Source: Caribbeanibacter sp964518305
Lineage (GTDB): Bacteria > Gemmatimonadota > Gemmatimonadetes > Palauibacterales > Palauibacteraceae
DNA: 64,000 nucleotides
Assembly: GCA_964518305.1 (NCBI GenBank)
Contig: CAZFDK010000006.1
Location: 1-64,000 of the forward strand
Reading direction: 5' to 3'
A model generated the notes under the pieces. It saw nothing but the letters and a program-made list of their open reading frames with translations, was not told the origin of the DNA and searched no databases. A program made the translations under genes and the position numbers. Of the stretch, positions 52,021-60,861 are shown piece by piece (within the stretch, counting starts at the first letter, position 1; each line of letters starts with the position of its first letter).

Positions 52021-53291
52021 CGCTCCTCCGGAACATCGGCCTCCTGGCCACCTGCCGCCCCGGCGGCGGGCCGGAGGCGCTGCACCCGGTGCGCGACGCC
52101 GTGGTGGCCTGGGAGGACGGCGAGATCGCCTGGGTCGGCCCGGAGTCGGACCTCCCGGGGCGTCTCCGCGGGAACGAGGCCGAAGAGATCGACGCCGGCG
52201 GCCGCCTGGTGGTGCCCGGGCTGGTGGACTGCCATACCCACCTGGCGTTCGGCGGCTGGCGCGCCGACGAGTTCCAGGCCCGTGTCCGGGGGGCGAGCTA
52301 CCGGGAGATCGCCGAGCACGGCGGGGGCATCCTGTCCACCGTGCGCTCCACGCGGGAGGCGTCCGAGGACGAGCTGGTGGAGCGGTGCCGGGGGTTCCTG
52401 GCCCGCATGCGTCGGCTGGGCGTCACCACGGTGGAGGCGAAGAGCGGCTACGGGCTGGACCGGGAGACGGAGCTACGGCTGCTCCGCGTGTACCGGCGCC
52501 TCCGGGAGGGGGCGGACGCCGTGCCCGAGACCGTGGTCCCCACCTTCCTGGGCGCGCACGCCGTCCCCCCGGAGTTCGAGGACGACCGTCGGGGTTACCT
52601 CGACCTGATCACGGAGGAGCTGATTCCGGAGGTGGCCGACGGCGGCCTGGCGTCGGCCTGCGACGTCTTCGTGGAGGAGGGCGCGTTTTCGGTGCCCGAG
52701 GCCCGCTCCGTCCTGGCGGCGGCGCGGGAGAACGGGCTCGAGATTCGCCTGCACGCCGATCAGCTCTCCGCCGGGGGCGGGGCCGAGCTGGCCGCCGAGA
52801 TGGACGCCCGGTCCGCCGACCACCTGGAGCACGCCTCCGAGGAGGGCGTGGAGGCCATGGCCGACGCCGGCGTCGTGGGCGTGGACCTGCCGCTTGCCTC
52901 CCTCTACCTGGACGGGCCGCCCCTGGACGTTCGACGTTTGTTGGACCGGGGCGTCCGCGTGGCGGTGGCCACGGACTTCAACCCGGGGACGGCGCCCAGC
53001 TATCACCTGCCGCTGGCCATGACGCTGGCCTGCACCCGGAGCCGGCTACCGCCCGCGGCGGCCGTGAAGGGGGCTACCCTGCAGGCGGCCCGTGCGGCGG
53101 GCGTCGAGGAGCGTGTGGGGTCGGTGGAGCCCGGGAAGCGCGCCGACCTGGCCGTGATCGACGCGCCGGACCCCGTCTCCTGGCTCTATCACCACCGCCC
53201 GAACGGCTGCGTGCTCACGGTGACCGGAGGACGGGTCACGTGGCGTGCCGACGAGAAGACGACGCCCGCGACGACGGGAGGGACGCGATGA
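52017..53291 (+). CDS. hutI: Imidazolonepropionase HutI
   Basis: HutI hydrolyses imidazolonepropionate to formiminoglutamate. The 424-residue amidohydrolase has DCHTHLAFGG (metal His pair), EAKSGYGLD, HADQLSAGGGAELA and the late metal Asp in VATDFNPGT. The GTG at 52017 overlaps the hutU stop, and the stop overlaps hutG (ATGA). The family length is about 410. Confidence 0.95.
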   Translation: MTLLRNIGLLATCRPGGGPEALHPVRDAVVAWEDGEIAWVGPESDLPGRLRGNEAEEIDAGGRLVVPGLVDCHTHLAFGGWRADEFQARVRGASYREIAEHGGGILSTVRSTREASEDELVERCRGFLARMRRLGVTTVEAKSGYGLDRETELRLLRVYRRLREGADAVPETVVPTFLGAHAVPPEFEDDRRGYLDLITEELIPEVADGGLASACDVFVEEGAFSVPEARSVLAAARENGLEIRLHADQLSAGGGAELAAEMDARSADHLEHASEEGVEAMADAGVVGVDLPLASLYLDGPPLDVRRLLDRGVRVAVATDFNPGTAPSYHLPLAMTLACTRSRLPPAAAVKGATLQAARAAGVEERVGSVEPGKRADLAVIDAPDPVSWLYHHRPNGCVLTVTGGRVTWRADEKTTPATTGGTR

Positions 53292-54268
53292 CGGCAGAGC
53301 TTCCGGTGGAGCTGACGCCCCCGACTCCGGAGCCGCCGGAGACCGATGCCGACGACCCGCGCCTGGGCAACTGGGTGGGGCGGGAGGTGCGGCGTCCGGC
53401 AGAGACGCGGGTGGCCCTGGTGGGGTTTCCCTCGGACGAGGGGGTGCGTCGGAACGGCGGCCGCCCCGGCGCCGCCGCGGGACCCGGTGCGCTCCGGCGG
53501 GAGCTGTACGGCCTGACTCCGGAGCCGCGGGATCCGGCCCGGCAGCCGATGGTCGACCTGCTGAAGCGGACGCGGGACCTGGGGGACGTCCCTGTCGACG
53601 GCGACGTGGAGGCGGACCAGGAGCGCCTGGCGGACGTGCTGGCCCGCCTGCTGGAGCGCGGAGTCACGCCGGTGGTGCTCGGCGGAGGGCACGAGACGGC
53701 CTTCGGGCACTTCCTGGCCTACGTGCGCGCCGGGCTGGATGTCGAGATCGTGAACTGGGACGCCCATCCGGACGTACGGCCGTGGGAGGAAGAGGGGGCC
53801 CATTCCGGCTCCCCCTTCCGGCAGGCCGTCGAGCATCCGTCGGGAGCGTGTGGCGGGTACTCCGTGGCGGGGCTCCAGCCGCGGTCGGTGGCCCGGGCGC
53901 ACCTGGAGTTCCTGCGCCGTGAGGGAGCCGGGGTGCTGTGGCGCGAGGAGACGGACGCCTCCGCCGCCCGTGAGCTCCTGGGGCGGCTCGGGTCACCGGT
54001 CATGGCGAGCTTCGACCTGGACGCCGTGGACCGGTCCGACGCGCCCGGCGTCAGCGCCCCAGCCACCGGGGGGCTCGCGGCCCGAACCTGGCTCGACATC
54101 GCCGGGCGGTGCGGGCGGACGGACGCCGTCTCCTCCATGGACGTGGTCGAGCTGAACCCCGAATACGACCCGGACGGGCAGACCGCCGCTCTGGCCGCCG
54201 CCACGGTCTGGCGCTTCCTCCGCGGGACGGCCCTCCGGCAGACCGAGAGGACCGGGCCGGCGGTCTGA
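53288..54268 (+). CDS. hutG: Formimidoylglutamase HutG (arginase family)
   Basis: HutG hydrolyses formiminoglutamate to glutamate and formamide in the direct form of the Hut pathway. The 326-residue product has the manganese motifs GGGHE, NWDAHPDVR and DLDAVDRSDAPG of the arginase superfamily. The ATG overlaps the hutI stop. It closes the hutUIG operon. Confidence 0.92.
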   Translation: MTAELPVELTPPTPEPPETDADDPRLGNWVGREVRRPAETRVALVGFPSDEGVRRNGGRPGAAAGPGALRRELYGLTPEPRDPARQPMVDLLKRTRDLGDVPVDGDVEADQERLADVLARLLERGVTPVVLGGGHETAFGHFLAYVRAGLDVEIVNWDAHPDVRPWEEEGAHSGSPFRQAVEHPSGACGGYSVAGLQPRSVARAHLEFLRREGAGVLWREETDASAARELLGRLGSPVMASFDLDAVDRSDAPGVSAPATGGLAARTWLDIAGRCGRTDAVSSMDVVELNPEYDPDGQTAALAAATVWRFLRGTALRQTERTGPAV

Positions 54269-54393
54269 GCCGTTCACTCCCGGGTTGAGCGGATGGGCCC
54301 CGATCGGCGCCGGTGTGCGGGATTTCGTGCCACACTCGGCGGCCAGTCGGGTAGCCGGACAACGACAGGCGAATCCAAGATTGCAGGGTAAGG

Positions 54394-55203
54394 ATGGACC
54401 TCTTCCACGGAGACAACACGCCGCCTTTCGACGGGGACGAGCCCAGGCCCGGCCGCGAGGATGACGACAGCGTGCTCGTTCGGACGGCCTCGAAGGTGAA
54501 CGTGCGCCTGAAGCCCATACGGCATCACCTGACGCCGGAGGGCTCCTCCTGTCTCGGGTCGTTCGTGAACGGCAACCTCATCGCGCGGTGCGTCCTCCCG
54601 GAGCAGACGGCCGCCCAGTTCCTGCGCCTCGGCATCCTGGAGGAACCGGTCCACCTGGCGCTGCTGGTGCGGGAGGCCGATCCGGGGCTGCAGGGCAAGC
54701 TGCTGGCCCTGACCCCCCTTCCGGACGACGTGGGTCCGGAGACCGGAGGGGGCGACGAGCCCGATTGGAAGGAAAGCGTGCCCAGCTCCAACTACGAGCA
54801 GGAAGTGGGTGGGGGAGCGGGCGCCGGCGCCGCCGGGTCCCCGGAGCCCGCTGGCGACGACGAGCGACTGGCCGCCGTCTTCCTGGGCAAGATCATCCGC
54901 TTCGAGGAAGACCGGAAGCACCCGGAGAATCTCGCCATGGAGGCCGCCGACGTCCTCCGATCGGCAGTCAAGGGAGGCGCGGGGGACGTGGTCGACCGTC
55001 TGCTGCAGGACGTCTCCGAGGATGTACAGGTCGAAGGGGAAGGCCTCGACGAGGGCGGGTCGGACGCGGACGCCGGATCCGGCTCGCTCCCGGACGACGA
55101 GGAGCTCTTCCCCGACGATCTGGAGATGCCGGAGGAGCTGGAGGATTCCGACGACCCCGAGGCCTCCGACGACGCGGACGACGGGGAGCCGAACCCGAGC
55201 TGA
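54394..55203 (+). CDS. Acidic hypothetical protein
   Basis: I do not recognise this 269-residue protein. Residues 25-115 look like a compact domain (SKVNVRLKPIRHHL, GSFVNGNLIARCVLPEQTAAQFLRLGIL). The last 90 residues are almost all Asp, Glu, Gly and Ser (for example DDEELFPDDLEM), like other acidic tails in salt-adapted bacteria. GGGTAAGG lies just before the ATG. It stands alone, 125 bp after hutG and upstream of the kptA-like gene. Confidence 0.6.
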   Translation: MDLFHGDNTPPFDGDEPRPGREDDDSVLVRTASKVNVRLKPIRHHLTPEGSSCLGSFVNGNLIARCVLPEQTAAQFLRLGILEEPVHLALLVREADPGLQGKLLALTPLPDDVGPETGGGDEPDWKESVPSSNYEQEVGGGAGAGAAGSPEPAGDDERLAAVFLGKIIRFEEDRKHPENLAMEAADVLRSAVKGGAGDVVDRLLQDVSEDVQVEGEGLDEGGSDADAGSGSLPDDEELFPDDLEMPEELEDSDDPEASDDADDGEPNPS

Positions 55204-55480
55204 CCCGGGGACGCGGTCGTCGGGACCATGCTGCTGCTGCAGTGACGAGAGGCGAGCTGCAACACATCTGAGCGGGCAACCTCGCCCGTGCCTCTTCCTC
55301 GAGCCACATGATCGAGTTCCCTGCGCCCTTGGTCGTCGATCTCGTATGTTACACGGAGGTTCGCCGCCGCGGGAATCGCCCGAATCGATCGGGCTCAGAC
55401 ACCCGAAGAGCAGCCATGAGGCCGCGTTCGCGAGAGACTGCGGGCCGGCGACGCCCCCGGGCGAAGTCATCCTGACGGGC
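55204..55480 (+). other. Intergenic region with possible extension of the KptA gene
   Basis: The 277 bp between the acidic protein and the kptA-like gene hold no clear gene. A frame open from an ATG at 55346 joins the KptA frame and would add 45 residues without family similarity. No clear promoter or terminator was seen. Confidence 0.3.
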
Positions 55481-56023
55481 GTGGACCACGAGCGCCTGAG
55501 CCGGACGGTGGCCCACGCCCTGCGGCACGAACCCTGGCTGTACGAGCTGGAGCTGGACGAGGGGGGCTGGGCGCCCCTGGATCAGCTGCTGGAGGCCCTC
55601 CGCCGGGACCGCCCCGAGTGGAGCGACCTCGAGGTGGAGGATCTGCGGGAGATGATTCGGCGCTCCGACAGGAGACGATACGAGATCCGCAGCGGACGCA
55701 TCCGGGCCCTGTACGGTCACTCCCTGCCGGAACGCCTCCAGAAGGAGGCGGCGGAGCCGCCGCCATCCCTGTTCCACGGAACCGATCCGGGTGCGCTGTC
55801 CGCCATCCGCAGCGAGGGGCTGCGTCCCATGGGCCGGCAGTACGTGCACCTGTCGGTGGACCGGTCCACGGCGGAGGAGGTGGGACGCCGGAAGGCGCGT
55901 GAGCCGGCGATCCTGCGCGTGGACGCCGGCGGCGCCCACTCCGACGGGGTCACCTTCTACGCCGGAAACGAGAAGGTGTGGCTGAGCGACCGGGTGCCGC
56001 CGCGCTACCTGACGCGGAGCTGA
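55481..56023 (+). CDS. kptA: KptA/Tpt1 RNA 2'-phosphotransferase
   Basis: This enzyme moves an internal 2'-phosphate from RNA to NAD; in eukaryotes it finishes tRNA splicing. The 180-residue product has the family N-terminus (VDHERLSRTVAHALRHEP), LFHGTDPGAL and GRQYVHLSVD as in the NAD-binding part, and KVWLSDRVPPRYL at the end. The GTG at 55481 puts the family start first. Bacteria have no such splicing, so the natural substrate is open. No RNA ligase gene is adjacent. Confidence 0.88.
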   Translation: MDHERLSRTVAHALRHEPWLYELELDEGGWAPLDQLLEALRRDRPEWSDLEVEDLREMIRRSDRRRYEIRSGRIRALYGHSLPERLQKEAAEPPPSLFHGTDPGALSAIRSEGLRPMGRQYVHLSVDRSTAEEVGRRKAREPAILRVDAGGAHSDGVTFYAGNEKVWLSDRVPPRYLTRS

Positions 56024-56074
56024 CAGGGAGCACGGCGTGCGGGAAGAGCGGAGAGCGGGAGCAGCGAGGGCGGG

Positions 56075-57676
56075 ATGACGCCGAGCGAGACGTCCGGGCA
56101 CGCGGACAGCGTCGGGCCGCGGGTGCGTCGGGCCGCCCGGCTCGCAGGTCCGCTTCTCGTGCTCCTCACCCTCGTGCTCCCGGCTCCGGCCGACCTCTCC
56201 CTCGCCGGGTGGAGGACCACCGGGGTGGGCCTCCTCATGGCGCTGTGGTGGGTCACCGAGGCCCTGCCGATACCGGCCACGGCCCTGCTGCCGCTGGTGC
56301 TCTTCCCGGTTCTCGACATCGCCGGCATCGACGCGGCGGCCCGGCCGTACGCCCACCCGCTGATCTTCCTCTTCATGGGCGGCTTCATGATCGCCCTGGC
56401 CATGGAGCGATGGGACCTCCCGCGGCGCATCTCGCTGCTGGTGATCCGAGCCCTCGGCACCCGTCCGCGACGGCTCATCGCCGGGTTCATGCTGAGCACG
56501 GCTTTCTTCAGCATGTGGGTCAGCAACACGGCGACGACGCTCATGATGCTTCCGATCGGCCTCTCCGTGATCCACCTGGTGGAGCGGGGAGCGGGTTCCG
56601 GGGATCCGGACGTGCCGGCCGGGGCGCAGCGGGAGTTCGCGGTGGCCCTGATGCTGGCCATCGCCTACGCGGCCAGCATCGGAGGGGTGGGTACGCTCAT
56701 CGGCACTCCGCCCAACGCCTTCATGGCCGGCTACATCTCGGAGACCTACGGGGTGGAGGTGGGCTTCGCCCGGTGGATGACCGTGGGAATCCCGCTGGTG
56801 GCGGTGGCCCTGCCGCTGGCCTACCTGTTCCTGACCCGCTTCCTCTTCCGCCTCCGGCTGGAGCGCATCCCGGGCGGGCGGAAACTCATCGAGGGCGAGC
56901 TGGAGGAGATGGGGGAGATATCGACCCCGGAGCGCCGGGTGGCGGTCGTCTTCGGCCTCACGGCGCTGGCGTGGGTCACGCGGCCCCTGCTGGACGACGT
57001 GCTCCCCGGGCTGTCGGACGCGGGCATCGCCATGACGGGCGCCGCCGTCCTCTTCCTGGTCCCGTCCGGAGCCGAGGAGGAGAAGACACAGCAGGCTCGG
57101 GGTCGGGCAGCCGAGGCGGATGGAGCCGGGGAGAGGGAGGGGGAGGGCGGCTCGGAGCACGCCGGCTTCCTCCTCAACTGGACGTGGGCGAAGAAGCTCC
57201 CGTGGGGCGTGCTCATTCTCTTCGGGGGCGGGCTGAGCCTGGCCGGAGCGATCTCCGACACCGGCCTCACGGAATTCATCGGCGGGGCGGTGGGAGGGCT
57301 GGCGGCCTTCCCGACCCTGGCCATCGTCGCCGTGGCCACCGCCGTGACGGTCCTCCTCACCGAGCTCACCAGCAACACGGCCACCGCCGCCGCCTTCCTG
57401 CCCATCATGGCGTCCGTGGCCGTGGGTATCGGCGAGAGCCCCTACCTGCTGGTGATCCCGGCGGCGCTGGCGGCGAGCTGCGCCTTCATGCTCCCGGTGG
57501 CGACGCCGCCCAACGCTATCGTCTACGGCAGCGGGCGCCTGAGCATTCCCCAGATGGCGAAGGCCGGCGTGTGGCTGAACCTGAGTCTCGTGGTGCTCAT
57601 CACCGTCGTGGCCTACGCGCTGCTCCCCCTGGTCTTCGGCGTCACCTTCGGGAGCGTGCCCTCCTGGGCCGGGTGA
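56075..57676 (+). CDS. DASS/SLC13-family sodium:dicarboxylate symporter
   Basis: This 533-residue membrane protein has the two DASS substrate motifs: SNTATT near residue 150 with GTLIGTPPNAF, and SNTATAAAF near residue 430 with PVATPPNAIVYGSG. It would import di- or tricarboxylates or sulfate with sodium. A low-complexity loop (about 340-370, rich in Glu) is inserted in the middle. It is convergent with the dienelactone hydrolase gene. Confidence 0.92.
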   Translation: MTPSETSGHADSVGPRVRRAARLAGPLLVLLTLVLPAPADLSLAGWRTTGVGLLMALWWVTEALPIPATALLPLVLFPVLDIAGIDAAARPYAHPLIFLFMGGFMIALAMERWDLPRRISLLVIRALGTRPRRLIAGFMLSTAFFSMWVSNTATTLMMLPIGLSVIHLVERGAGSGDPDVPAGAQREFAVALMLAIAYAASIGGVGTLIGTPPNAFMAGYISETYGVEVGFARWMTVGIPLVAVALPLAYLFLTRFLFRLRLERIPGGRKLIEGELEEMGEISTPERRVAVVFGLTALAWVTRPLLDDVLPGLSDAGIAMTGAAVLFLVPSGAEEEKTQQARGRAAEADGAGEREGEGGSEHAGFLLNWTWAKKLPWGVLILFGGGLSLAGAISDTGLTEFIGGAVGGLAAFPTLAIVAVATAVTVLLTELTSNTATAAAFLPIMASVAVGIGESPYLLVIPAALAASCAFMLPVATPPNAIVYGSGRLSIPQMAKAGVWLNLSLVVLITVVAYALLPLVFGVTFGSVPSWAG

Positions 57677-57685
57677 GGTCCGGCC

Positions 57686-58573
57686 TCATGGCGTGAGGTG
57701 CATGTCCAGGAACTGCAGCGTCCGGGCCCAGGACTGCTCGGCCGCCTCGGGCGCGTAGCGCTCCCCCGAGGGGTTGGCGAAGGCGTGCCCCGCTCCCTCG
57801 TAGACGTGCATCTCGGCCGTCTTGCCCAGGGAGTCCAGCACGGTCTCGAAGCGGCGCACCTGGTCCACGGGAATGGAGCCGTCCTCGGCGCCGAAGTGGC
57901 CCTGGAGGGGCATCTGGAGCGTCTCGAGCCGGCCCGGGTCCGTGACGAGGCGGCCGTAGTAGATCACCGTCGCGTCGAGGTCCTGCGGCAGCGCCAGGGC
58001 GGTCCGGAGGGACCAGCCGCCGCCGAAGCACCACCCGATGCTCGCCACCCGCGGGGCGCCCCGTTCGGTGAGCCACCGGTGGGCCTGGCTCAGGTTGGAC
58101 AGCGCCTCGTCCTGCTCGACCGTGGACGTGAGATCGCCGGCGCTGTCCGGCGACGACGCCACGGCGCCGTAGTAGAGGTCCACGGCCAGGGCCCGGTATC
58201 CCTCCCCGGCGAGGCGCCGAGTCATGGACCGGATGTTGTCGTTGAGGCCCCACCACTCGTGGATCACGATGAGGCCGGGAAGGGAGTCGGAGGCCGCCTC
58301 GGGCTCGGCGTAGTAGCCGCTGACCCGGCGGCCGTCGACCGTGGCGTAGGTGACGGTGTCGGCGGACACGGCCTGTGCCGGCGAGGTGTCGGCCGCGCCG
58401 GACGCCACGGGCCTGTCGCCCTCGTGCTCCTCGGCCATCCGCGCCTGGAAGGTGTCGGCGGAGGCCGCCGCGTCGTCGCCGCCACCTCCACAGGCCGCGA
58501 GCAGGAGCGGGCCCGCGGCGAGAACGGCGAGGAGTCGCACGCTACGGAGCATCTCGGTCATGGAATCGGTCAC
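57686..58573 (-). CDS. Dienelactone hydrolase-family lipoprotein
   Basis: This 295-residue alpha/beta hydrolase has a lipobox (LLAAC) and so would be anchored in the envelope. The nucleophile elbow is GWCFGGGWS with Cys, as in dienelactone hydrolase, and the catalytic His is in GAGHAF near the end, with FGAEDGSIP in between for the Asp. GTG at 58573 has GGGAGGG 6 bp before it and is preferred over the ATG at 58561. It faces the nucleotidyltransferase gene. Confidence 0.87.
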   Translation of the reverse strand: MTDSMTEMLRSVRLLAVLAAGPLLLAACGGGGDDAAASADTFQARMAEEHEGDRPVASGAADTSPAQAVSADTVTYATVDGRRVSGYYAEPEAASDSLPGLIVIHEWWGLNDNIRSMTRRLAGEGYRALAVDLYYGAVASSPDSAGDLTSTVEQDEALSNLSQAHRWLTERGAPRVASIGWCFGGGWSLRTALALPQDLDATVIYYGRLVTDPGRLETLQMPLQGHFGAEDGSIPVDQVRRFETVLDSLGKTAEMHVYEGAGHAFANPSGERYAPEAAEQSWARTLQFLDMHLTP

Positions 58574-58702
58574 GTAAGCCCTCCCGGCTCGGTGGACGTG
58601 GGGAAGCCGAACATAACAGGTTGCCCCGGGCGAACGACCAGCGAACGCTCGAACGAACGATCGACGGACCGACACTGAGCGCGCCGAGGAGCGACACGAG
58701 CC

Positions 58703-59446
58703 GTGAAGGCCCTGATCCTGGCCGCGGGCTACGGCACGCGGCTCTATCCGCTGACCCGGGACCGGCCGAAGCCCCTCCTCCCCGTGGGAGGGCGGCCGCT
58801 GCTCGACCACCTGGCCTCGAACCTGGACCGGGTGGAGGGGCTGCGGGAGATCCTGCTGGTGGTGAACGGACGCTTCGAGGAGGAGCTGCGGAGCTGGGCG
58901 GATCGAGCGGGCGGGGCCATCGGGACGCCCGTTCGCGTGCTCTCCAACGGCACCCGGCAGCCCGGAGAACGGCTCGGAGCAGTGGGGGACGCTGCGTTCG
59001 CCATCGAACGCGCCGCCCCGGACGACGACCTCCTCCTGGCCGCCGGCGACAACCTGTTCGAGTTCGAGCTCCACGACATGATCCGGGCCGCCGCGGGCCG
59101 GCCGTCGGCCGACGCCGTGGTGGCGGTGGAGCGACGGGAGAGCACGGAGGGCCTGGAGCGGAGCGGCGTCGCCGAAGTGGACGACGACGGATGGATCCGG
59201 CGGTTCGTCGAGAAGCCGGAGCAGCCGCCCGGCCGGACTGCCGCGGCTCCGCTCCACCTGTACCGACGCAAGACACTCCCGCTCTTCGGTCGGTACGTGG
59301 AGGCCGGCGGCGAGACGGATGCCCCGGGGCACTTTCTGGAGTGGCTCGTGCCCCGAAGAGACGTCTGGGCATGGACGATGTCCGCGCCGCGCCACGATAT
59401 CGGAACCCGGGAGGCGTATAGGGAGACCCGCGAGCACTTCGGGTGA
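58703..59446 (+). CDS. Sugar-phosphate nucleotidyltransferase
   Basis: This 247-residue protein has the nucleotidyltransferase signature GYGTRLYPLTRDRPKPLLPV at the N-terminus and the metal-binding DNLF (AAGDNLFEFE). It would form an NDP-sugar such as glucose-1-phosphate thymidylate or uridylate. It is shorter than full-length RmlA/GalU (about 290). The GTG has GAGGAG upstream, rather distant. A cluster of CGAACG repeats precedes it (58631-58659). Confidence 0.85.
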   Translation: MKALILAAGYGTRLYPLTRDRPKPLLPVGGRPLLDHLASNLDRVEGLREILLVVNGRFEEELRSWADRAGGAIGTPVRVLSNGTRQPGERLGAVGDAAFAIERAAPDDDLLLAAGDNLFEFELHDMIRAAAGRPSADAVVAVERRESTEGLERSGVAEVDDDGWIRRFVEKPEQPPGRTAAAPLHLYRRKTLPLFGRYVEAGGETDAPGHFLEWLVPRRDVWAWTMSAPRHDIGTREAYRETREHFG

Positions 59447-59484
59447 GCTGTCCACCGACGACCTGAGCCTCGGAGAGGAGAACG

Positions 59485-59931
59485 GTGACTGCCGAAGACG
59501 ACGACGCGACCGGAGCCCACGAGCCCGACGTGAACGTGCGGCTGGACTGGCACGGCGACCTGCGGTTCCGCGCCCATGCGGGAGAGTGGGCCACGGAGCT
59601 GGACGGGGACACGGAGCAGGCCACCTCGCCGCTCCAGCTGCTCCTGCAGTCCGTGGGCGGCTGCGCGGCCGTGGACATGATCCACATTCTCCGCAAGGGA
59701 CGGCAGGAGCCGACGGGGCTGGAGGTCCGGGTGGCGGCGGACCGGGCCGAAGAGCACCCGCGCCGGCTCACCCGGCTCGAGGTGCGCTTCGATCTCACCG
59801 GGGACGTGGAGCGCGAGGCGGCGGAGCGGGCGGCCCGGCTCTCCTTCGAGACGTACTGCTCCTGCTACCAGAGCCTCCGGGAGGACATCGAGCTGGGCTA
59901 CAGCGTCACCGTCCATCGGAACGGTGGGTGA
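59485..59931 (+). CDS. OsmC-like protein (YhfA branch)
   Basis: This 148-residue protein resembles the OsmC/YhfA branch with two Cys: GGCAAVDMIHIL and SFETYCSCYQSL. The spacing differs from the OsmC protein at 43922-44353. It probably reduces peroxides. GTG at 59485 follows GGAGAGGAG. It is convergent with the tandem plug proteins. Confidence 0.85.
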   Translation: MTAEDDDATGAHEPDVNVRLDWHGDLRFRAHAGEWATELDGDTEQATSPLQLLLQSVGGCAAVDMIHILRKGRQEPTGLEVRVAADRAEEHPRRLTRLEVRFDLTGDVEREAAERAARLSFETYCSCYQSLREDIELGYSVTVHRNGG

Positions 59932-59946
59932 GCATCCGGTCCCGGA

Positions 59947-60861
59947 TCAGGAAGCGGTGTCCGGCTCCACGCCGGGCGGCGTGTGCCCCGGGTTCCGGGT
60001 CCAGATCAGGATGGTGCCGCAGCCCCGCTCCGTGGGCTTGTTGAACTGTGGCGCCACCTCGGAGGCCCCGCGGTAGACCTCGATGCCGACGATGGACTGG
60101 GGCATGAGAAAGTCCACGGGAACTCCCGACGTCAGCACCCCGTCGACATAGACGGTGGGAGAGCACCGTCCGCCGAACCGCCGGATCGTCACGCGCGCCG
60201 TGCCGTGGCGGTTGGGCGTGACGCTGACGCCGGCCAGGGACCGGAAGAGATCGCTGGTGTGGGCCGGATCTCGCTCGTTGATGTCGCCGCGGTCCAGGAA
60301 GAGCCCGAACCCCGCCTCCCGCCGCCTCTTGAATCCGGCCATGGGGTCGACCCGCGGCTCGGTGACCTCCACCTCCAGGTCCTCCACCGACAGGACGGTC
60401 CGCTCCAGCCAGAGCTCGGCGCTCGTGGAATGCCGGGCCCGGAGCTCCACGACCCGCGGATTGGTCTCGTAGCCCAGGTAGTGGACCCGGACCCGGTGCC
60501 GACCGGGCGCCAGGCTGTCGAGGCGGAAGCGGCCGTCCTCGTCGGTGACCGTTCGGCGCCCCTGTGAGGGCATGAGGACGCGGGCCCCGGACACGAGCTC
60601 CCCGGTCTCCCGAGACCGGACCGAGCCCACGAACCGGGCCAGCGTGTCCGGGCGGGAGGTCGTGTCCTGGTGGGTGGTGTCGGGTGCGACCGCCGGGGGG
60701 GGAGGGAGCGTGTCGCCCGGCGCCGGTGCGCCGACGGCGGCGGACGGAGGCCGGTCAGCGGGCGCGGTCGGTGCGGAGAGGATCAGGGCGCCGGCGAGCA
60801 GCAGGGCCGGCGCCGACGGACCCCGCGGGTGTGGGACGGGCGGACCGGCGCGGTTCGCCAT
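59947..60861 (-). CDS. Exported CarboxypepD-reg plus TonB-plug protein, copy B
   Basis: This 304-residue exported protein has a carboxypeptidase-regulatory-like beta domain (residues about 85-165: FVGSVRSRETGELVSGARVLMPSQG) and a TonB-receptor plug-like domain (about 195-295: SLAGVSVTPNRHGTARVTIRRFGGRCSPTVYVDGVLTS). There is no beta-barrel, so it cannot be a full transporter. It is a tandem paralogue of the next gene, with which its ATG shares one base at 60861. Such stand-alone proteins may act as partner or sensing proteins in outer-membrane uptake. Confidence 0.78.
   Translation of the reverse strand: MANRAGPPVPHPRGPSAPALLLAGALILSAPTAPADRPPSAAVGAPAPGDTLPPPPAVAPDTTHQDTTSRPDTLARFVGSVRSRETGELVSGARVLMPSQGRRTVTDEDGRFRLDSLAPGRHRVRVHYLGYETNPRVVELRARHSTSAELWLERTVLSVEDLEVEVTEPRVDPMAGFKRRREAGFGLFLDRGDINERDPAHTSDLFRSLAGVSVTPNRHGTARVTIRRFGGRCSPTVYVDGVLTSGVPVDFLMPQSIVGIEVYRGASEVAPQFNKPTERGCGTILIWTRNPGHTPPGVEPDTAS

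Noticed and set aside
58631..58659. Four CGAACG repeats before the nucleotidyltransferase
   Set aside because: Short and irregularly spaced; could be chance in GC-rich DNA. Not enough for an origin or regulatory claim.
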